A stretch of 64,000 bases of DNA from Sphaerotilus hippei (lineage in GTDB: Bacteria; Pseudomonadota; Gammaproteobacteria; Burkholderiales; Burkholderiaceae_C): the NCBI RefSeq assembly GCF_003201595.1, contig NZ_QJJS01000001.1:310001-374000 (forward strand), in the 5' to 3' direction. The translations under genes were made by a program, and so were the position numbers. The notes below the pieces were generated by a model. The model was not told where the DNA came from. It was given only the letters and a program-made list of their open reading frames with translations, and searched no databases. Shown piece by piece: positions 43,975-53,144 of the stretch. The first letter of the stretch is position 1. Every line of letters starts with the position of its first letter.

Positions 43975-46563
43975 ATGAGCAAATCACTCGTCATCGCCGA
44001 GAAACCGTCGGTCGCGCAGGACATCGTCCGCGCGCTCACCCCCGTGTCCGGCAAGTTCGAGAAGCATGCCGAGCACTTCGAGAACGACCATTACGTGGTC
44101 AGCTCCGCCGTGGGCCACCTCGTGGAGATCCGCGCGCCGGAGGAGTTCGACGTCAAGCGCGGCAAGTGGAGCTTCGCGAACCTGCCGGTGCTGCCGCCGC
44201 ATTTCGACCTGGAGCCCATCGACAAGAGCAAGAGCCGGCTCGGTGCGGTGGTCAAGCTGATCAAGCGCAAGGACGTCACCACGCTGATCAACGCCTGTGA
44301 CGCCGGGCGGGAAGGGGAGCTGATCTTCCGACTGATCGTGCAGTACGCCGACGGCGGCAAGGGCAAGCTCGACAAGCCGGTGCAGCGCCTGTGGCTGCAG
44401 AGCATGACGCCCCAGGCCATCCGCGACGGCTTCGACCGCCTGCGCAGCGATGCCGACATGCGCGGCCTGGCCGATGCGGCACGCAGCCGCAGCGAGGCCG
44501 ACTGGCTCGTGGGCATCAACGGCACCCGCGCGATGACCGCGTTCAACTCGCGCGACGGCGGTTTTTTCCTGACGACGGTCGGGCGGGTGCAGACCCCCAC
44601 GCTGTCGATCATGGTCGAGCGCGAGGAGAAGATCCGCAAGCACGTCGCGCGCGACTACTGGGAGGTGCGCGCCGACTTCGCCGCGGCCGCCGGCCTCTAC
44701 GAAGGCAAGTGGTTCGACCCGAAGTTCAAGAAGGACGAGGATGGCGAGCGCCGTGCCGACCGGGTCTGGACCGCCGCCGAGGCGCAGGCCATCGCCGATG
44801 CCGTGCGTGGCCAGGCCGGCACGGTGCGCGAGGAGGCCAAGCCCAGCACCCAGGCCAGCCCGTTGCTCTATGACCTGACCACGCTGCAGCGCGAGGCCAA
44901 CTCGCGCTTCGGCTTCTCGGCCAAGACCACGCTGTCGCTGGCCCAGGCGCTCTACGAGAAGCACAAGGTGCTGACCTACCCGCGGACCGACGCCCGGGCG
45001 CTGCCCGAGGACTACGTCAGCGTGGCCAAGGAGACGCTGGCGGCCATCGCCAGCGAGGACCTGCCCGGCCCGCTGCGTGACCTGGCCCTGCATGCCCGCA
45101 AGGCGCTCAACGAGGGTTACGTCAAGCCCAGCAAGCGCATCTTCGACAACAGCAAGATCTCGGACCACTTCGCGATCATCCCGACGCTGCAGACGCCCAA
45201 GAGCCTGAGCGAGATCGAGGCCAAGCTCTACGACCTGGTGGTCAAGCGTTTCATCGCGGTGTTCTACCCGTCGGCCGAGTTCATGGTCACGACCCGCATC
45301 ACGCAGGTCGAGGGCCACAGCTTCCAGACCAACGGCAAGGTGCTGGTCAACCCGGGCTGGCTGGCCGTCTACGGCAAGGAGGCCGCGGGCGAGGACGCCA
45401 ACCTGGTCGCGGTGCAGCCGGGCGAGGGCGTCTCGGTCGACGAGCTGAAGGTCGCCGCCCAGCGCACCAAGCCGCCGGCCCGCTACAACGAGTCGACGCT
45501 GCTCAGCGCGATGGAAGGCGCCGGCAAGCTGATCGACGACGAGGAGCTGAAGGCGGCGATGCAGGAGAAGGGCCTGGGCACGCCTGCCACGCGCGCGGCC
45601 ATCATCGAAGGCCTGATCCTCGAGAAGTACCTGCTGCGCGAAGGCCGTGACCTGATCCCCACGGCCAAGGCCTTCCAGCTGATGACGCTGCTGCGAGGCC
45701 TGGCCATCGAGGACCTGACCAAGCCCGAACTGACCGGCCAGTGGGAATACCAGCTCACGCAGATCGAGAAGGGCCAGCTCAGCCGCGCCGACTTCATGGC
45801 CGGCATCGCCGACATGGCCCGGCGCGTGGTGGCCAAGGCCAAGGAATACGACCGCGACACCATTCCGGGCGACTACGCCACGCTGAAGGCCCCCTGCCCG
45901 AACTGCGGCGGCGTGGTCAAGGAGAACTACCGGCGCTTCGCCTGCTCCGGGACCGACGGTCACGGTGCGGGCTGCGGCTTCTCGATCGGCAAGATCCCGG
46001 GCGGGCGGGCCTTCGAGCTGCACGAGGCCGAAGCCTTCCTGCAGGATCACAAGATCGGCCCGCTGGAGGGTTTCCGCTCCAAGGCCGGCTGGCCCTTCAC
46101 CGCCGAGCTCAAGCTGGTGCGCGACGAGGAGGCCGGCAACTGGAAGCTCGAGTTCGACTTCGGCGAGGACGCCAAGAAGGACGACGAATCGGGCGAACCG
46201 GTCGACTTCAGCGCGCAGCCGAGCCTGGGCAGCTGCCCCAAGTGCCAGAGCCATGTGTTCGAGCACGGCACCAGCTACGTCTGCGAGCACTCGGTGGGCG
46301 CCAACACCACTTGCGACTTCAAGACCGGCAAGATCATCCTGCAGCAGCCGGTGACCCACGAGCAGATGAACAAGCTGCTGGCCGCGGGCAAGACCGACCT
46401 GCTGGACGGCTTCGTCTCCAACAAGACCCGCCGCAAGTTCAAGGCCTTCCTGGTCTACGACAAGAAGGAAGGCAAGGTGGTGTTCGAGTTCGAGCCGCGT
46501 CCGGCACGTCCGGCGGGCAAGACGGCCGCCCGGGCGGGAGCGGCGAAGAAGACCGCCGCCTGA
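43975..46563 (+). CDS. topB: DNA topoisomerase III
   Basis: Type IA topoisomerase, 862 residues from ATG 43975. The Toprim domain has LVIAEKPSVAQDI at the start and the acidic triad in INACDAGREGELIF near residue 105. The catalytic tyrosine is near residue 335 in VLTYPRTDARALPEDY. The C-terminus carries two Cys4-type zinc modules: CPNCGGVVKENYRRFACSG near 640 and CPKCQSHVFEHGTSYVCEH near 755, then a basic Ala/Lys tail. This long form, with zinc modules beyond the 650-residue core, is typical of betaproteobacteria and mobile-element relatives alike. Confidence 0.95.
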   Translation: MSKSLVIAEKPSVAQDIVRALTPVSGKFEKHAEHFENDHYVVSSAVGHLVEIRAPEEFDVKRGKWSFANLPVLPPHFDLEPIDKSKSRLGAVVKLIKRKDVTTLINACDAGREGELIFRLIVQYADGGKGKLDKPVQRLWLQSMTPQAIRDGFDRLRSDADMRGLADAARSRSEADWLVGINGTRAMTAFNSRDGGFFLTTVGRVQTPTLSIMVEREEKIRKHVARDYWEVRADFAAAAGLYEGKWFDPKFKKDEDGERRADRVWTAAEAQAIADAVRGQAGTVREEAKPSTQASPLLYDLTTLQREANSRFGFSAKTTLSLAQALYEKHKVLTYPRTDARALPEDYVSVAKETLAAIASEDLPGPLRDLALHARKALNEGYVKPSKRIFDNSKISDHFAIIPTLQTPKSLSEIEAKLYDLVVKRFIAVFYPSAEFMVTTRITQVEGHSFQTNGKVLVNPGWLAVYGKEAAGEDANLVAVQPGEGVSVDELKVAAQRTKPPARYNESTLLSAMEGAGKLIDDEELKAAMQEKGLGTPATRAAIIEGLILEKYLLREGRDLIPTAKAFQLMTLLRGLAIEDLTKPELTGQWEYQLTQIEKGQLSRADFMAGIADMARRVVAKAKEYDRDTIPGDYATLKAPCPNCGGVVKENYRRFACSGTDGHGAGCGFSIGKIPGGRAFELHEAEAFLQDHKIGPLEGFRSKAGWPFTAELKLVRDEEAGNWKLEFDFGEDAKKDDESGEPVDFSAQPSLGSCPKCQSHVFEHGTSYVCEHSVGANTTCDFKTGKIILQQPVTHEQMNKLLAAGKTDLLDGFVSNKTRRKFKAFLVYDKKEGKVVFEFEPRPARPAGKTAARAGAAKKTAA

Positions 46564-46585
46564 CGGGGCGGATCCTCAGGCCGGG

Positions 46586-47110
46586 TCAGGCGACGTGGCG
46601 TCGCGATCCGGCCTGGTCGCCGGCGACCGGCACCGATCGAAGCCGCACCTGCTTGAGCAGCTCGATGAAGGTGTCGAGCGACAGCATCGGGCAGACGTGG
46701 GCGGACTTCATGCCCAGCAGTTCCTGGTCGGCGGTCACCACGGCATGGGCCTGGCCGGCCATGGCCAGGCGCACGTAGGGCAGGCCGGGCGGATCCCCCG
46801 CACGCATCTGGTCCTCGGCGTGCGGCACCCGCACCTTCAAGGTGTGCGGCAGGTAGTCGACCAGCAGCACCTGCTGGTCGTAGCGGGAAAAACCCAGCTG
46901 CGGCAGCGCCAGCCGGGTCGTCAGGTCGAACAGCGTGGCCTTGCACATCATCGGGCGGAAGACGCCGTTCTGCCACGCGTGGCGCAGCTGGGCGGCCGCG
47001 CCGCCACCGAACATCAGTGCCGACACCACGATCGTGGCGTCCAGCACCACCCGGGGCGGTTTGCCCCTGCGCGCGGCGAGCGTGGCAGCGAAGGTCTCGG
47101 CGGGTGTCAT
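46586..47110 (-). CDS. PIN-domain protein (putative toxin, no antitoxin seen)
   Basis: 174-residue PIN-fold protein of the COG1569-like group, putative Mg-dependent RNase. The first acidic residue lies in RVVLDATIVVSAL near residue 23. The later active-site segment reads AGDPPGLPYVRLAMAGQAHAVVTADQELLGM, where one of the usual acidic residues is replaced (DPPG for DPDD-like). No antitoxin-sized gene precedes or overlaps it; the region upstream is the DUF1289 leader. It could be a domesticated or degenerate toxin. It converges on topB, with stop codons 22 bases apart. Confidence 0.75.
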   Translation of the reverse strand: MTPAETFAATLAARRGKPPRVVLDATIVVSALMFGGGAAAQLRHAWQNGVFRPMMCKATLFDLTTRLALPQLGFSRYDQQVLLVDYLPHTLKVRVPHAEDQMRAGDPPGLPYVRLAMAGQAHAVVTADQELLGMKSAHVCPMLSLDTFIELLKQVRLRSVPVAGDQAGSRRHVA

Positions 47111-47212
47111 GTCGATGCAAGGGGCGGCGTGCGCAGATGCGGCATTATCGGCACAGCCTCCGCCGATCGCGCAAAGATCCTGCTCAATATTCCAATTTTT
47201 TCATTTAGAGCC

Positions 47213-47422
47213 ATGATGACCACCGATGCCGATCCCGTCCCCAGTCCTTGCGTGAACCTGTGTCGCATGGACCGTCAGCGGCGCTGGTGCGAAGGCTGCC
47301 TGCGTACCATCGACGAGATCGCCGGCTGGTCGCGCATGGACGAGAGCAGCAAGCGTGCCGTCCACGCGCTGCTGCCCGAGCGCCGCGAGCAGCGTGCGGC
47401 CGAGGGGCCTCGAACGGATTAG
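47213..47422 (+). CDS. DUF1289 small cysteine protein
   Basis: 69-residue protein of the DUF1289 family. SPCVNLCRMDRQRRWCEGCLRTIDEIAGW carries four cysteines in the pattern CxxxC-x8-CxxC, suited to binding iron or zinc; the following helical part has the conserved ARTIDEI-W type phrase. The function is unknown. The start is ATG 47213 (or ATG 47216). The leader is unusually AT-rich for this window (around 47190-47212), a likely promoter region, facing away from the PIN gene. Confidence 0.85.
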   Translation: MMTTDADPVPSPCVNLCRMDRQRRWCEGCLRTIDEIAGWSRMDESSKRAVHALLPERREQRAAEGPRTD

Positions 47423-47620
47423 GGACAGTCCCAGGCAGTGCTTACCCGAGGCGATCGGGGCGGTGCTGGAACCTGTCTCACATCAAGAAAAGCCGGCTCC
47501 GGGTTCTTGCTGATCTTGTAAGGTTCTGTTGTGAATCCGTCAGGAATCGGTCAGACATGCCCCTGACATTGCGCTCCAGCGCCGCAGGTCGCGGTGCCGG
47601 GAATGACTGGAGACGCAACC

Positions 47621-49318
47621 ATGGCAAGCACCACCCTGCCTGCTCGTTCCGCCGCATCGCCGATGACGTCCGAGGAGAAGAAGGTCATCTTCGCCTCGTC
47701 GCTCGGCACGGTGTTCGAGTGGTACGACTTCTACCTCTACGGATCGCTGGCGGCCATCATCGCCAAGCAGTTCTTCTCGGGGCTGGATCCGACCTCCGCC
47801 TTCATCTTCGCGCTGCTGGCCTTCGCTGCGGGGTTCATCGTGCGGCCCTTCGGCGCGCTGGTGTTCGGGCGGCTGGGCGACATGATCGGGCGCAAGTACA
47901 CCTTCCTGGTGACCATCCTGATCATGGGCCTGTCGACCTTCATCGTCGGCGTGCTGCCTTCCTACGCGTCCATCGGCGTGGCCGCCCCGGTCATCCTGAT
48001 CGGCCTGCGCATGCTGCAGGGCCTGGCGCTCGGCGGTGAATACGGCGGCGCGGCCACCTATGTGGCCGAACATGCGCCGCACGGTCGCCGCGGGGCCTAC
48101 ACCGCCTGGATCCAGACGACCGCCACGCTGGGCCTGTTCCTGAGCCTGATGGTCATCCTGGGCACCCGCACCGCCATCGGCGAGGAGGCCTTCGGCGACT
48201 GGGGCTGGCGGGTGCCGTTCATCGTCTCGATCCTGCTGCTGGGCGTCAGCGTCTGGATCCGGCTGTCGATGAACGAATCGCCGGCGTTCAAGAAGATGAA
48301 GGAAGAAGGCAAGACCTCCAAGGCGCCGCTGTCCGAGTCCTTCGGCCAGTGGAAGAACCTGAAGGTCGTGATCCTGGCGCTGTTCGGCCTGGTGGCCGGC
48401 CAGGCGGTGGTCTGGTACTCAGGGCAGTTCTACGCGCTGTTCTTCCTGACCAACGTGCTGAAGGTGGACGGCCCGACGGCCAACATCCTGGTGGCCGTCT
48501 CGCTGATCATCGGCACGCCGTTCTTCGTCATCTTCGGCACGCTGTCGGACAAGGTCGGCCGCAAGCCGGTGATCATGCTCGGCCTGGCGCTGGCGGTGCT
48601 GACCTACTTCCCGCTGTTCAAGGCGCTGGCGGAGACCGCGAACCCCAAGCTCGCGGCGGCCCAGGCGTCGGCCCGGATCACCGTGACGGTGGACCCGGCC
48701 CAGTGCTCGTTCCAGGGCAGCCCGATCGCCCGTGACGTGGACTTCACCACGCCGTGCGACATCGCCAAGCGCACGCTGGCCCAGGCTGCGGCCAGCTACG
48801 ACACGGTGATGCAGGCCGGGGCGTCGGGCACGGTGCGCATCGGTGACAAGGAGATCGTGGCACCGAGCGCGACGCTGACGGCGGGCGGGCACAAGTTCGA
48901 CGAGAACAGCGCCAAGACCATCGCGGCGTTCAAGAAGGAAGTGGCCGAGGCGCTGAAGGCCGCCGGTTATCCGCCCAAGGCCGATCCGATCCCGATGGGC
49001 TCGGCCCAGTGGCTGAAGATCGTCGGCATCCTGTCGATCCTGGTGATCTACGTCACGATGGTCTACGGCCCGATCGCCGCCATGCTGGTGGAGCTGTTCC
49101 CGACCCGCATCCGCTACACCTCGATGTCGCTGCCGTATCACATCGGCAATGGCTGGTTCGGTGGCCTGATGCCCACGATCGCCTTCGCGATGGTGGCCCA
49201 GAACGGCAACATCTTCCACGGCCTCTGGTACCCGGTCACGATCGCCGCGGCCACCTTCGTGATCGGCATGCTGTTCGTGCGCGAGACCAAGGACATCGAC
49301 ATCTACGCCCAGGATTGA
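47621..49318 (+). CDS. MHS-family major facilitator transporter with periplasmic insert
   Basis: Metabolite:H+ symporter, 565 residues from ATG 47621 (GGAGA Shine-Dalgarno). Twelve helices are visible. The MHS signature is FASSLGTVFEWYDFYLYG in helix 1; the loop 2-3 motif is GRLGDMIGRKYTFL and the loop 8-9 motif SDKVGRKPVIM. Between helices 9 and 10 there is an insert of about 110 residues with two cysteines (PAQCSFQG and FTTPCDIAK), predicted periplasmic by the positive-inside rule. Typical MHS members are near 440 residues. A 46-residue membrane protein follows at once. The substrate is probably an organic acid (family inference). Confidence 0.92.
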   Translation: MASTTLPARSAASPMTSEEKKVIFASSLGTVFEWYDFYLYGSLAAIIAKQFFSGLDPTSAFIFALLAFAAGFIVRPFGALVFGRLGDMIGRKYTFLVTILIMGLSTFIVGVLPSYASIGVAAPVILIGLRMLQGLALGGEYGGAATYVAEHAPHGRRGAYTAWIQTTATLGLFLSLMVILGTRTAIGEEAFGDWGWRVPFIVSILLLGVSVWIRLSMNESPAFKKMKEEGKTSKAPLSESFGQWKNLKVVILALFGLVAGQAVVWYSGQFYALFFLTNVLKVDGPTANILVAVSLIIGTPFFVIFGTLSDKVGRKPVIMLGLALAVLTYFPLFKALAETANPKLAAAQASARITVTVDPAQCSFQGSPIARDVDFTTPCDIAKRTLAQAAASYDTVMQAGASGTVRIGDKEIVAPSATLTAGGHKFDENSAKTIAAFKKEVAEALKAAGYPPKADPIPMGSAQWLKIVGILSILVIYVTMVYGPIAAMLVELFPTRIRYTSMSLPYHIGNGWFGGLMPTIAFAMVAQNGNIFHGLWYPVTIAAATFVIGMLFVRETKDIDIYAQD

Positions 49319-49348
49319 ACCCGCGGGCTGAACAAGGAGGAACTTCTC

Positions 49349-49489
49349 ATGTGGAAACTGGCGCTCGGATTCCTGGCCTTCGCCGCGCTGGCGCTGTTCA
49401 TCATGGCGCGCAGCGGTGCCGACGTGGACATGGGGGGCGAGCAGCACGGCATCGCCTCGCACGAGCCGGCTTCGGCCGCATCGAACTGA
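49349..49489 (+). CDS. Small single-helix membrane protein (46 aa)
   Basis: Short ORF with a perfect Shine-Dalgarno AAGGAGG 8 bases before the ATG, 30 bases after the transporter stop. The product starts MWKLALGFLAFAALALFIMA, one membrane helix, followed by a hydrophilic tail with acidic residues and two histidines (DVDMGGEQHGIASHEP). No known family was recognised. Tight linkage to the MHS gene and the terminator just after it suggest a regulatory or stabilising partner of the transporter (inference). Confidence 0.8.
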   Translation: MWKLALGFLAFAALALFIMARSGADVDMGGEQHGIASHEPASAASN

Positions 49490-49531
49490 AGCGCGGCGGC
49501 CGTGACGCCTGAGTGGTCCAGGCGATGAAAG

Positions 49532-49561
49532 AAGGGGCGGCCTCTCGCGAGGCCGCCCCTT
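49532..49561. terminator. Hairpin terminator between small ORF and ahpF
   Basis: A 13-bp perfect stem (AAGGGGCGGCCTC and its complement) with a TCGC loop lies between convergent genes. The T tract is only two bases on the plus strand, but the very strong stem and position support bidirectional termination. Confidence 0.78.
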
Positions 49562-49580
49562 GCGCCTTCAGTGCCGGGTG

Positions 49581-51149
49581 TCAGGCGGCGGCCGGCGTGC
49601 GGATCAGGTGGTCGAAGGCGCTGAGCGCGGCCTTGGCGCCTTCGCCGGTGGCGATGATGATCTGCTTGTAGGGCACGGTCGTCACGTCACCCGCGGCGAA
49701 GATGCCCGGCACGCTGGTGTGGCACTTGGCGTCGACGATGATCTCGCCGAACTTGCTCAGCTCCACCGTGCCGCGCACGAACTCGGTGTTGGGCACCAGG
49801 CCGATCTGCACGAACACGCCGGCCAGATCGAGCAGGTGCTCGTCGCCGCTGACCCGATCCTTGTAGCGCAGGCCGTTCATCTTCTGGCCGTCGCCGGTGA
49901 CCTCGGTGGTCTGGGCGTTGACGTGGATGGTGACGTTGGGCAGGCTCTTGAGCTTGTCCACCAGCACCTGGTCGGCCTTGAGCTGGTCGGCGAATTCGAG
50001 CAGCGTGACGCTCTTGACCACGCCGGCCAGGTCGATCGCGGCCTCGACGCCGGAGTTGCCGCCGCCGATCACCGCCACGTCCTTGCCCTTGAACAGCGGG
50101 CCGTCGCAGTGCGGGCAGTAGGCCACGCCCTTGGTCTTGTATTCCTGCTCGCCGGGCACGTTCATGTTGCGCCAGCGCGCGCCGGTGGCCAGGATCACGG
50201 TGCGGCCCTGGAGCACGGCGCCGTTGTCCAGCGTGACCGCGGCGTAGCCGCCCGGCTGCTCGGCCGGATCGATCTTCGCCACCCGCTGCAGCGTGATGAT
50301 GTCCACGCCGTAGTGGCGCACATGCGCTTCCAGCGCGGCGGCGAACTTCGGCCCTTCGGTCTCCAGCACGGAGACGAAGTTCTCGATGCCCAGCGTGTCC
50401 ATGGTCTGGCCGCCGAAACGCTCGGCCACGATGCCGGTGCGGATGCCCTTGCGCGCGGCGTACACCGCGGCGGCGGCGCCGGCCGGGCCGCCACCGATGA
50501 TCAGCACCTCGTACGGGGCCTTTTCATTGAGCTTGGCCGCTTCGCGCCTGGCGGCGCCGGTGTCGATCTTGGCCAGGATCTCGCCGACTTCCATGCGGCC
50601 GTTGCCGAAGGGCTGGCCGTTCAGGAACACGCTGGGCACGGCCATGATCTGGCGGTCCTCGACCTCCTTCTGGAACAGGCCGCCGTCGATGGCCACGGCG
50701 CGGATGCGCGGGTTGAACACCGCCATCAGGTTCATCGCCTGCACCACGTCCGGGCAGTTGTGGCAGGTCAGGCTCATGAAGGTGTCGAAGGCGAAGTCAC
50801 CCTCGAGCGCCTTGATCTGCTCGAGCACCTCGGGCTCGACCTTGGGCGGGTGGCCGCCGGCCCACAGCAGCGCCAGCAGCAGCGAGGTGAACTCGTGGCC
50901 CATCGGCACGGCGGCGAAGTGCACGCCCATGTCGTGGCCGACGCGGGTGATCTGGAAGGAGGGGCGGCGCTCGAACGTGCCGTCCAGGCGCACGCCGATC
51001 CTGTCCGGCGCGATGGCGGCGATCTCGGTGACCAGCTCGCGGATGTCGGCGGCGCCTTCGGAGTCGTCGAGGCTGGCGATCAGCTCGATGGGCTGGGTGA
51101 TGCGCTCGAAATAGGAGGCGAGTTGTGCCTTGGTGCTGTCGTCCAACAT
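49581..51149 (-). CDS. ahpF: Alkyl hydroperoxide reductase subunit F
   Basis: NADH-dependent flavoprotein that re-reduces AhpC, 522 residues. The N-terminal tandem thioredoxin-like domain carries C129 and C132 (LTCHNCPD), the FAD site is [21 protein letters not shown] near 215-235, the redox dithiol C345/C348 lies in [12 protein letters not shown], and the NADH site is [14 protein letters not shown]. These positions match E. coli AhpF exactly. It lies downstream of ahpC on the same strand with a 182-base spacer containing a large hairpin. Confidence 0.97.
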   Translation of the reverse strand: MLDDSTKAQLASYFERITQPIELIASLDDSEGAADIRELVTEIAAIAPDRIGVRLDGTFERRPSFQITRVGHDMGVHFAAVPMGHEFTSLLLALLWAGGHPPKVEPEVLEQIKALEGDFAFDTFMSLTCHNCPDVVQAMNLMAVFNPRIRAVAIDGGLFQKEVEDRQIMAVPSVFLNGQPFGNGRMEVGEILAKIDTGAARREAAKLNEKAPYEVLIIGGGPAGAAAAVYAARKGIRTGIVAERFGGQTMDTLGIENFVSVLETEGPKFAAALEAHVRHYGVDIITLQRVAKIDPAEQPGGYAAVTLDNGAVLQGRTVILATGARWRNMNVPGEQEYKTKGVAYCPHCDGPLFKGKDVAVIGGGNSGVEAAIDLAGVVKSVTLLEFADQLKADQVLVDKLKSLPNVTIHVNAQTTEVTGDGQKMNGLRYKDRVSGDEHLLDLAGVFVQIGLVPNTEFVRGTVELSKFGEIIVDAKCHTSVPGIFAAGDVTTVPYKQIIIATGEGAKAALSAFDHLIRTPAAA

Positions 51150-51196
51150 GATGCGGTCCTTTCGCAGGGAGATTCAGGCGTGGTCGTTCCGACCCC

Positions 51197-51236
51197 GTTG
51201 AAAGCACCCCGGCACGGGCCGCGGGACGCTTTCAAC
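51197..51236 (-). repeat. Hairpin in the ahpC-ahpF spacer
   Basis: GTTGAAAGC (51197-51205) and GCTTTCAAC (51228-51236) are perfect 9-base complements enclosing a GC-rich 22-base segment that can pair further. On the ahpC-ahpF mRNA it could act as an attenuator or 3' stabiliser that keeps ahpC above ahpF. Confidence 0.65.
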
Positions 51237-51331
51237 AGGGCCCGAGAGGGGCCCGGGCGGGCGCGGGGCCCGCCGGGGAAGCTGGATCGACCGGCGTGAG
51301 GCCGGTCTCGAGCCGCTTCATCGCATGCAGA

Positions 51332-51895
51332 TCAGATCTTGCCGACCAGGTCGATGCTCGGAGCCAGGGTCTTGGCGCCTTCCTTCCACTTGGCCGGGCA
51401 GACCTGGCCGGGGTTGGCGGCGGTGTACTGGGCGGCCTTCAGCTTGCGCAGGGTTTCCGACACGTCACGGGCGATCTCGTTGCTGTGGATCTCGGCCGTC
51501 TTGATCACGCCATCGGGGTTGATGACGAAGGTGCCGCGCAGCGCCAGGCCTTCTTCGGGGATGTGCACGCCGAAGGCATTGGTCAGCGTGTGGGTCGGGT
51601 CGCCGACCAGCGGGAACTTGGCCTTGCCGACGGCCGGCGAGGTCTCGTGCCACACCTTGTGCGAGAAGTGGGTGTCGGTGGTGACGATGTAGACCTCGGC
51701 ACCGGCGGCCTGGAAGGCGGCGTAGTTGTCGGCAGCGTCCTCGATCTCGGTCGGGCAGTTGAAGGTGAAGGCGGCCGGCATGAAGATCAGCACGGACCAC
51801 TTGCCCTTCAGGCTCTCTTCGCTGACCTCGATGAACTTGCCGTTGTGGAAGGCCTGGGTCTTGAAGGGCTGGACTTGGGTGTTGATCAGGGACAT
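51332..51895 (-). CDS. ahpC: Alkyl hydroperoxide reductase subunit C (peroxiredoxin)
   Basis: Typical 2-Cys peroxiredoxin reducing peroxides, 187 residues. The peroxidatic cysteine C47 is in FTFNCPTEIED and the resolving cysteine C166 in GQVCPAKW, with the conserved threonine and arginine of the active site present (ALRGTFVI). It is the first gene of ahpC-ahpF. The leader on the minus strand has a TAAGAT -10-like hexamer near 51940; an OxyR site is expected by function but no clear four-part ATAG motif was seen. Confidence 0.97.
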   Translation of the reverse strand: MSLINTQVQPFKTQAFHNGKFIEVSEESLKGKWSVLIFMPAAFTFNCPTEIEDAADNYAAFQAAGAEVYIVTTDTHFSHKVWHETSPAVGKAKFPLVGDPTHTLTNAFGVHIPEEGLALRGTFVINPDGVIKTAEIHSNEIARDVSETLRKLKAAQYTAANPGQVCPAKWKEGAKTLAPSIDLVGKI

Positions 51896-52119
51896 TGCAA
51901 ATTCCTACGTTGGTTGAAGTGGCGATAGAGATCTTATGTCGGCTGGCCGGCAAACTGCATTGAATCGCCATATGTGGCTCATTGAGTCCGCCTATTTTTT
52001 GCCTCGACAGGCCGCTCGGGTTTGCGCCCGGACAGGTCCGTCGAGGATGTTCCCGCAGCGCGGGCCGGCCCGCAAGCCCGTGCAACGTCACCGTCGGCGA
52101 CCACCGGGGGCCGTGCGGG

Positions 52120-53034
52120 CTACCAGGCCCCGTCCTGCTGCTGGCGATGCGGCTCGAAGGCTTCCAGCAGGAAGTCCACCAAGGCACGGGTCTTGGCGGA
52201 CAGGTTGCTGCGCGTCGGAAACACGGCATAGATGTCGGCGGGAGGCAGGCTCCAGTCCGCCAGCACCGGTTTCAGCCGGCCCGAGCGCAGCATGGGTGCC
52301 GCCTCCCAGACGGATCGCATCAGGATGCCGTGCCCATCCAGGGCCCAGCCGACCACGCACTCGCCATCGTTGGAGGCCAGCGGTCCGCGCACCTTGACGG
52401 CTTCCGCACGGGCGCCGCTGCGAAGGTGCCAGGTGCCGAAGGTTTCGTCGCTCTCGCGGATGAACAGGCAGGCGTGCCGGGCGAGGTCCCGCGGTGAGGC
52501 CGGCTCCCCGGCACGGCGCAGGTAGGCCGGCGAGGCGCACAGCAGGCGTCGGTTGTGGGCCAGCAGCCGGGCGGTCAATCGAGCGTCCGGCAACTCGCCG
52601 AATCGCAGCTGCAGATCGAAGCCCTGCTCGATCAGGTTCACGGGCCGATCCGTGAGGTGCAGCTGCAGTTCGACGTCCGGATAGTCGCGCGTGAACCTCG
52701 ACAATGCGGGCGCGATGTGCCGCCGGCCGAAGCCCAGCGTGCAGCAGACACGCACCAGTCCCTTGGGGATGGCGCGGCTGCCGGACACGGTGCGCTCGAG
52801 GGCCTCCAGTTCTTCCAGCACCCGGGCGCCCTCTGAAAAATAGGTCTCGCCCTCCGGCGTGAGGCTGAGGCGGCGGGTGGATCGCTGCAGCAGCCGCACG
52901 CCCAGGCGCCGCTCGATGGCCGCCAGCCGCTTGCTCACCGCGGGAGGCGTCACGCCGATCTGCTGAGCCGCCGCGACCAGGCTTCCATGCTTGACCAACA
53001 AGGCAAAAAAGGCGATGTCGGAGAAGGCGTCCAT
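52120..53034 (-). CDS. LysR family regulator
   Basis: LysR-type regulator, 304 residues. The N-terminal winged helix FFALLVKHGSLVAAAQQIGVTPPAVSKRLAAIERRLGVRLLQRS is of the standard form, followed by the effector-binding domain (RVCCTLGFGRRHIAPALSRF, then FDLQLRFGELPDARL). It belongs to the large DsdC/GcvA-like set with a short linker. It is divergent from the Bug-type binding protein gene; a perfect inverted repeat lies between them, so it likely controls the tctC-leuCD-hydrolase run. The inducer is unknown. Confidence 0.93.
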   Translation of the reverse strand: MDAFSDIAFFALLVKHGSLVAAAQQIGVTPPAVSKRLAAIERRLGVRLLQRSTRRLSLTPEGETYFSEGARVLEELEALERTVSGSRAIPKGLVRVCCTLGFGRRHIAPALSRFTRDYPDVELQLHLTDRPVNLIEQGFDLQLRFGELPDARLTARLLAHNRRLLCASPAYLRRAGEPASPRDLARHACLFIRESDETFGTWHLRSGARAEAVKVRGPLASNDGECVVGWALDGHGILMRSVWEAAPMLRSGRLKPVLADWSLPPADIYAVFPTRSNLSAKTRALVDFLLEAFEPHRQQQDGAW

Positions 53035-53055
53035 TCATTCCTCTGGGGACCGAAA

Positions 53056-53082
53056 GAACTGCTTCTGAAGATATTGCAGTTC
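53056..53082 (+). promoter_or_regulatory. Inverted-repeat operator for the LysR regulator
   Basis: GAACTGC (53056-53062) and GCAGTTC (53076-53082) are perfect complements with a 13-base spacer in the 110-base divergent region, 63-89 bases before the binding-protein ATG, the position expected of a LysR recognition site. Confidence 0.62.
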
Positions 53083-53144
53083 ACATGTTCACTCCTAGCA
53101 TACCGGTACCGCGACCTGCGGCCACAAGACCTGGAGACAAAAGC

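Noticed and set aside
47423-47620. Mobile-element remnant around GGGACAGTCCC
   Set aside because: A short palindrome and a CAAGAA/TTCTTG hairpin are present, but there is no terminal repeat pair, target duplication or transposase fragment.
51896-51960. OxyR site upstream of ahpC
   Set aside because: ATAG occurs once near 51929 but the four-part ATAG-N7-CTAT pattern is not met convincingly.
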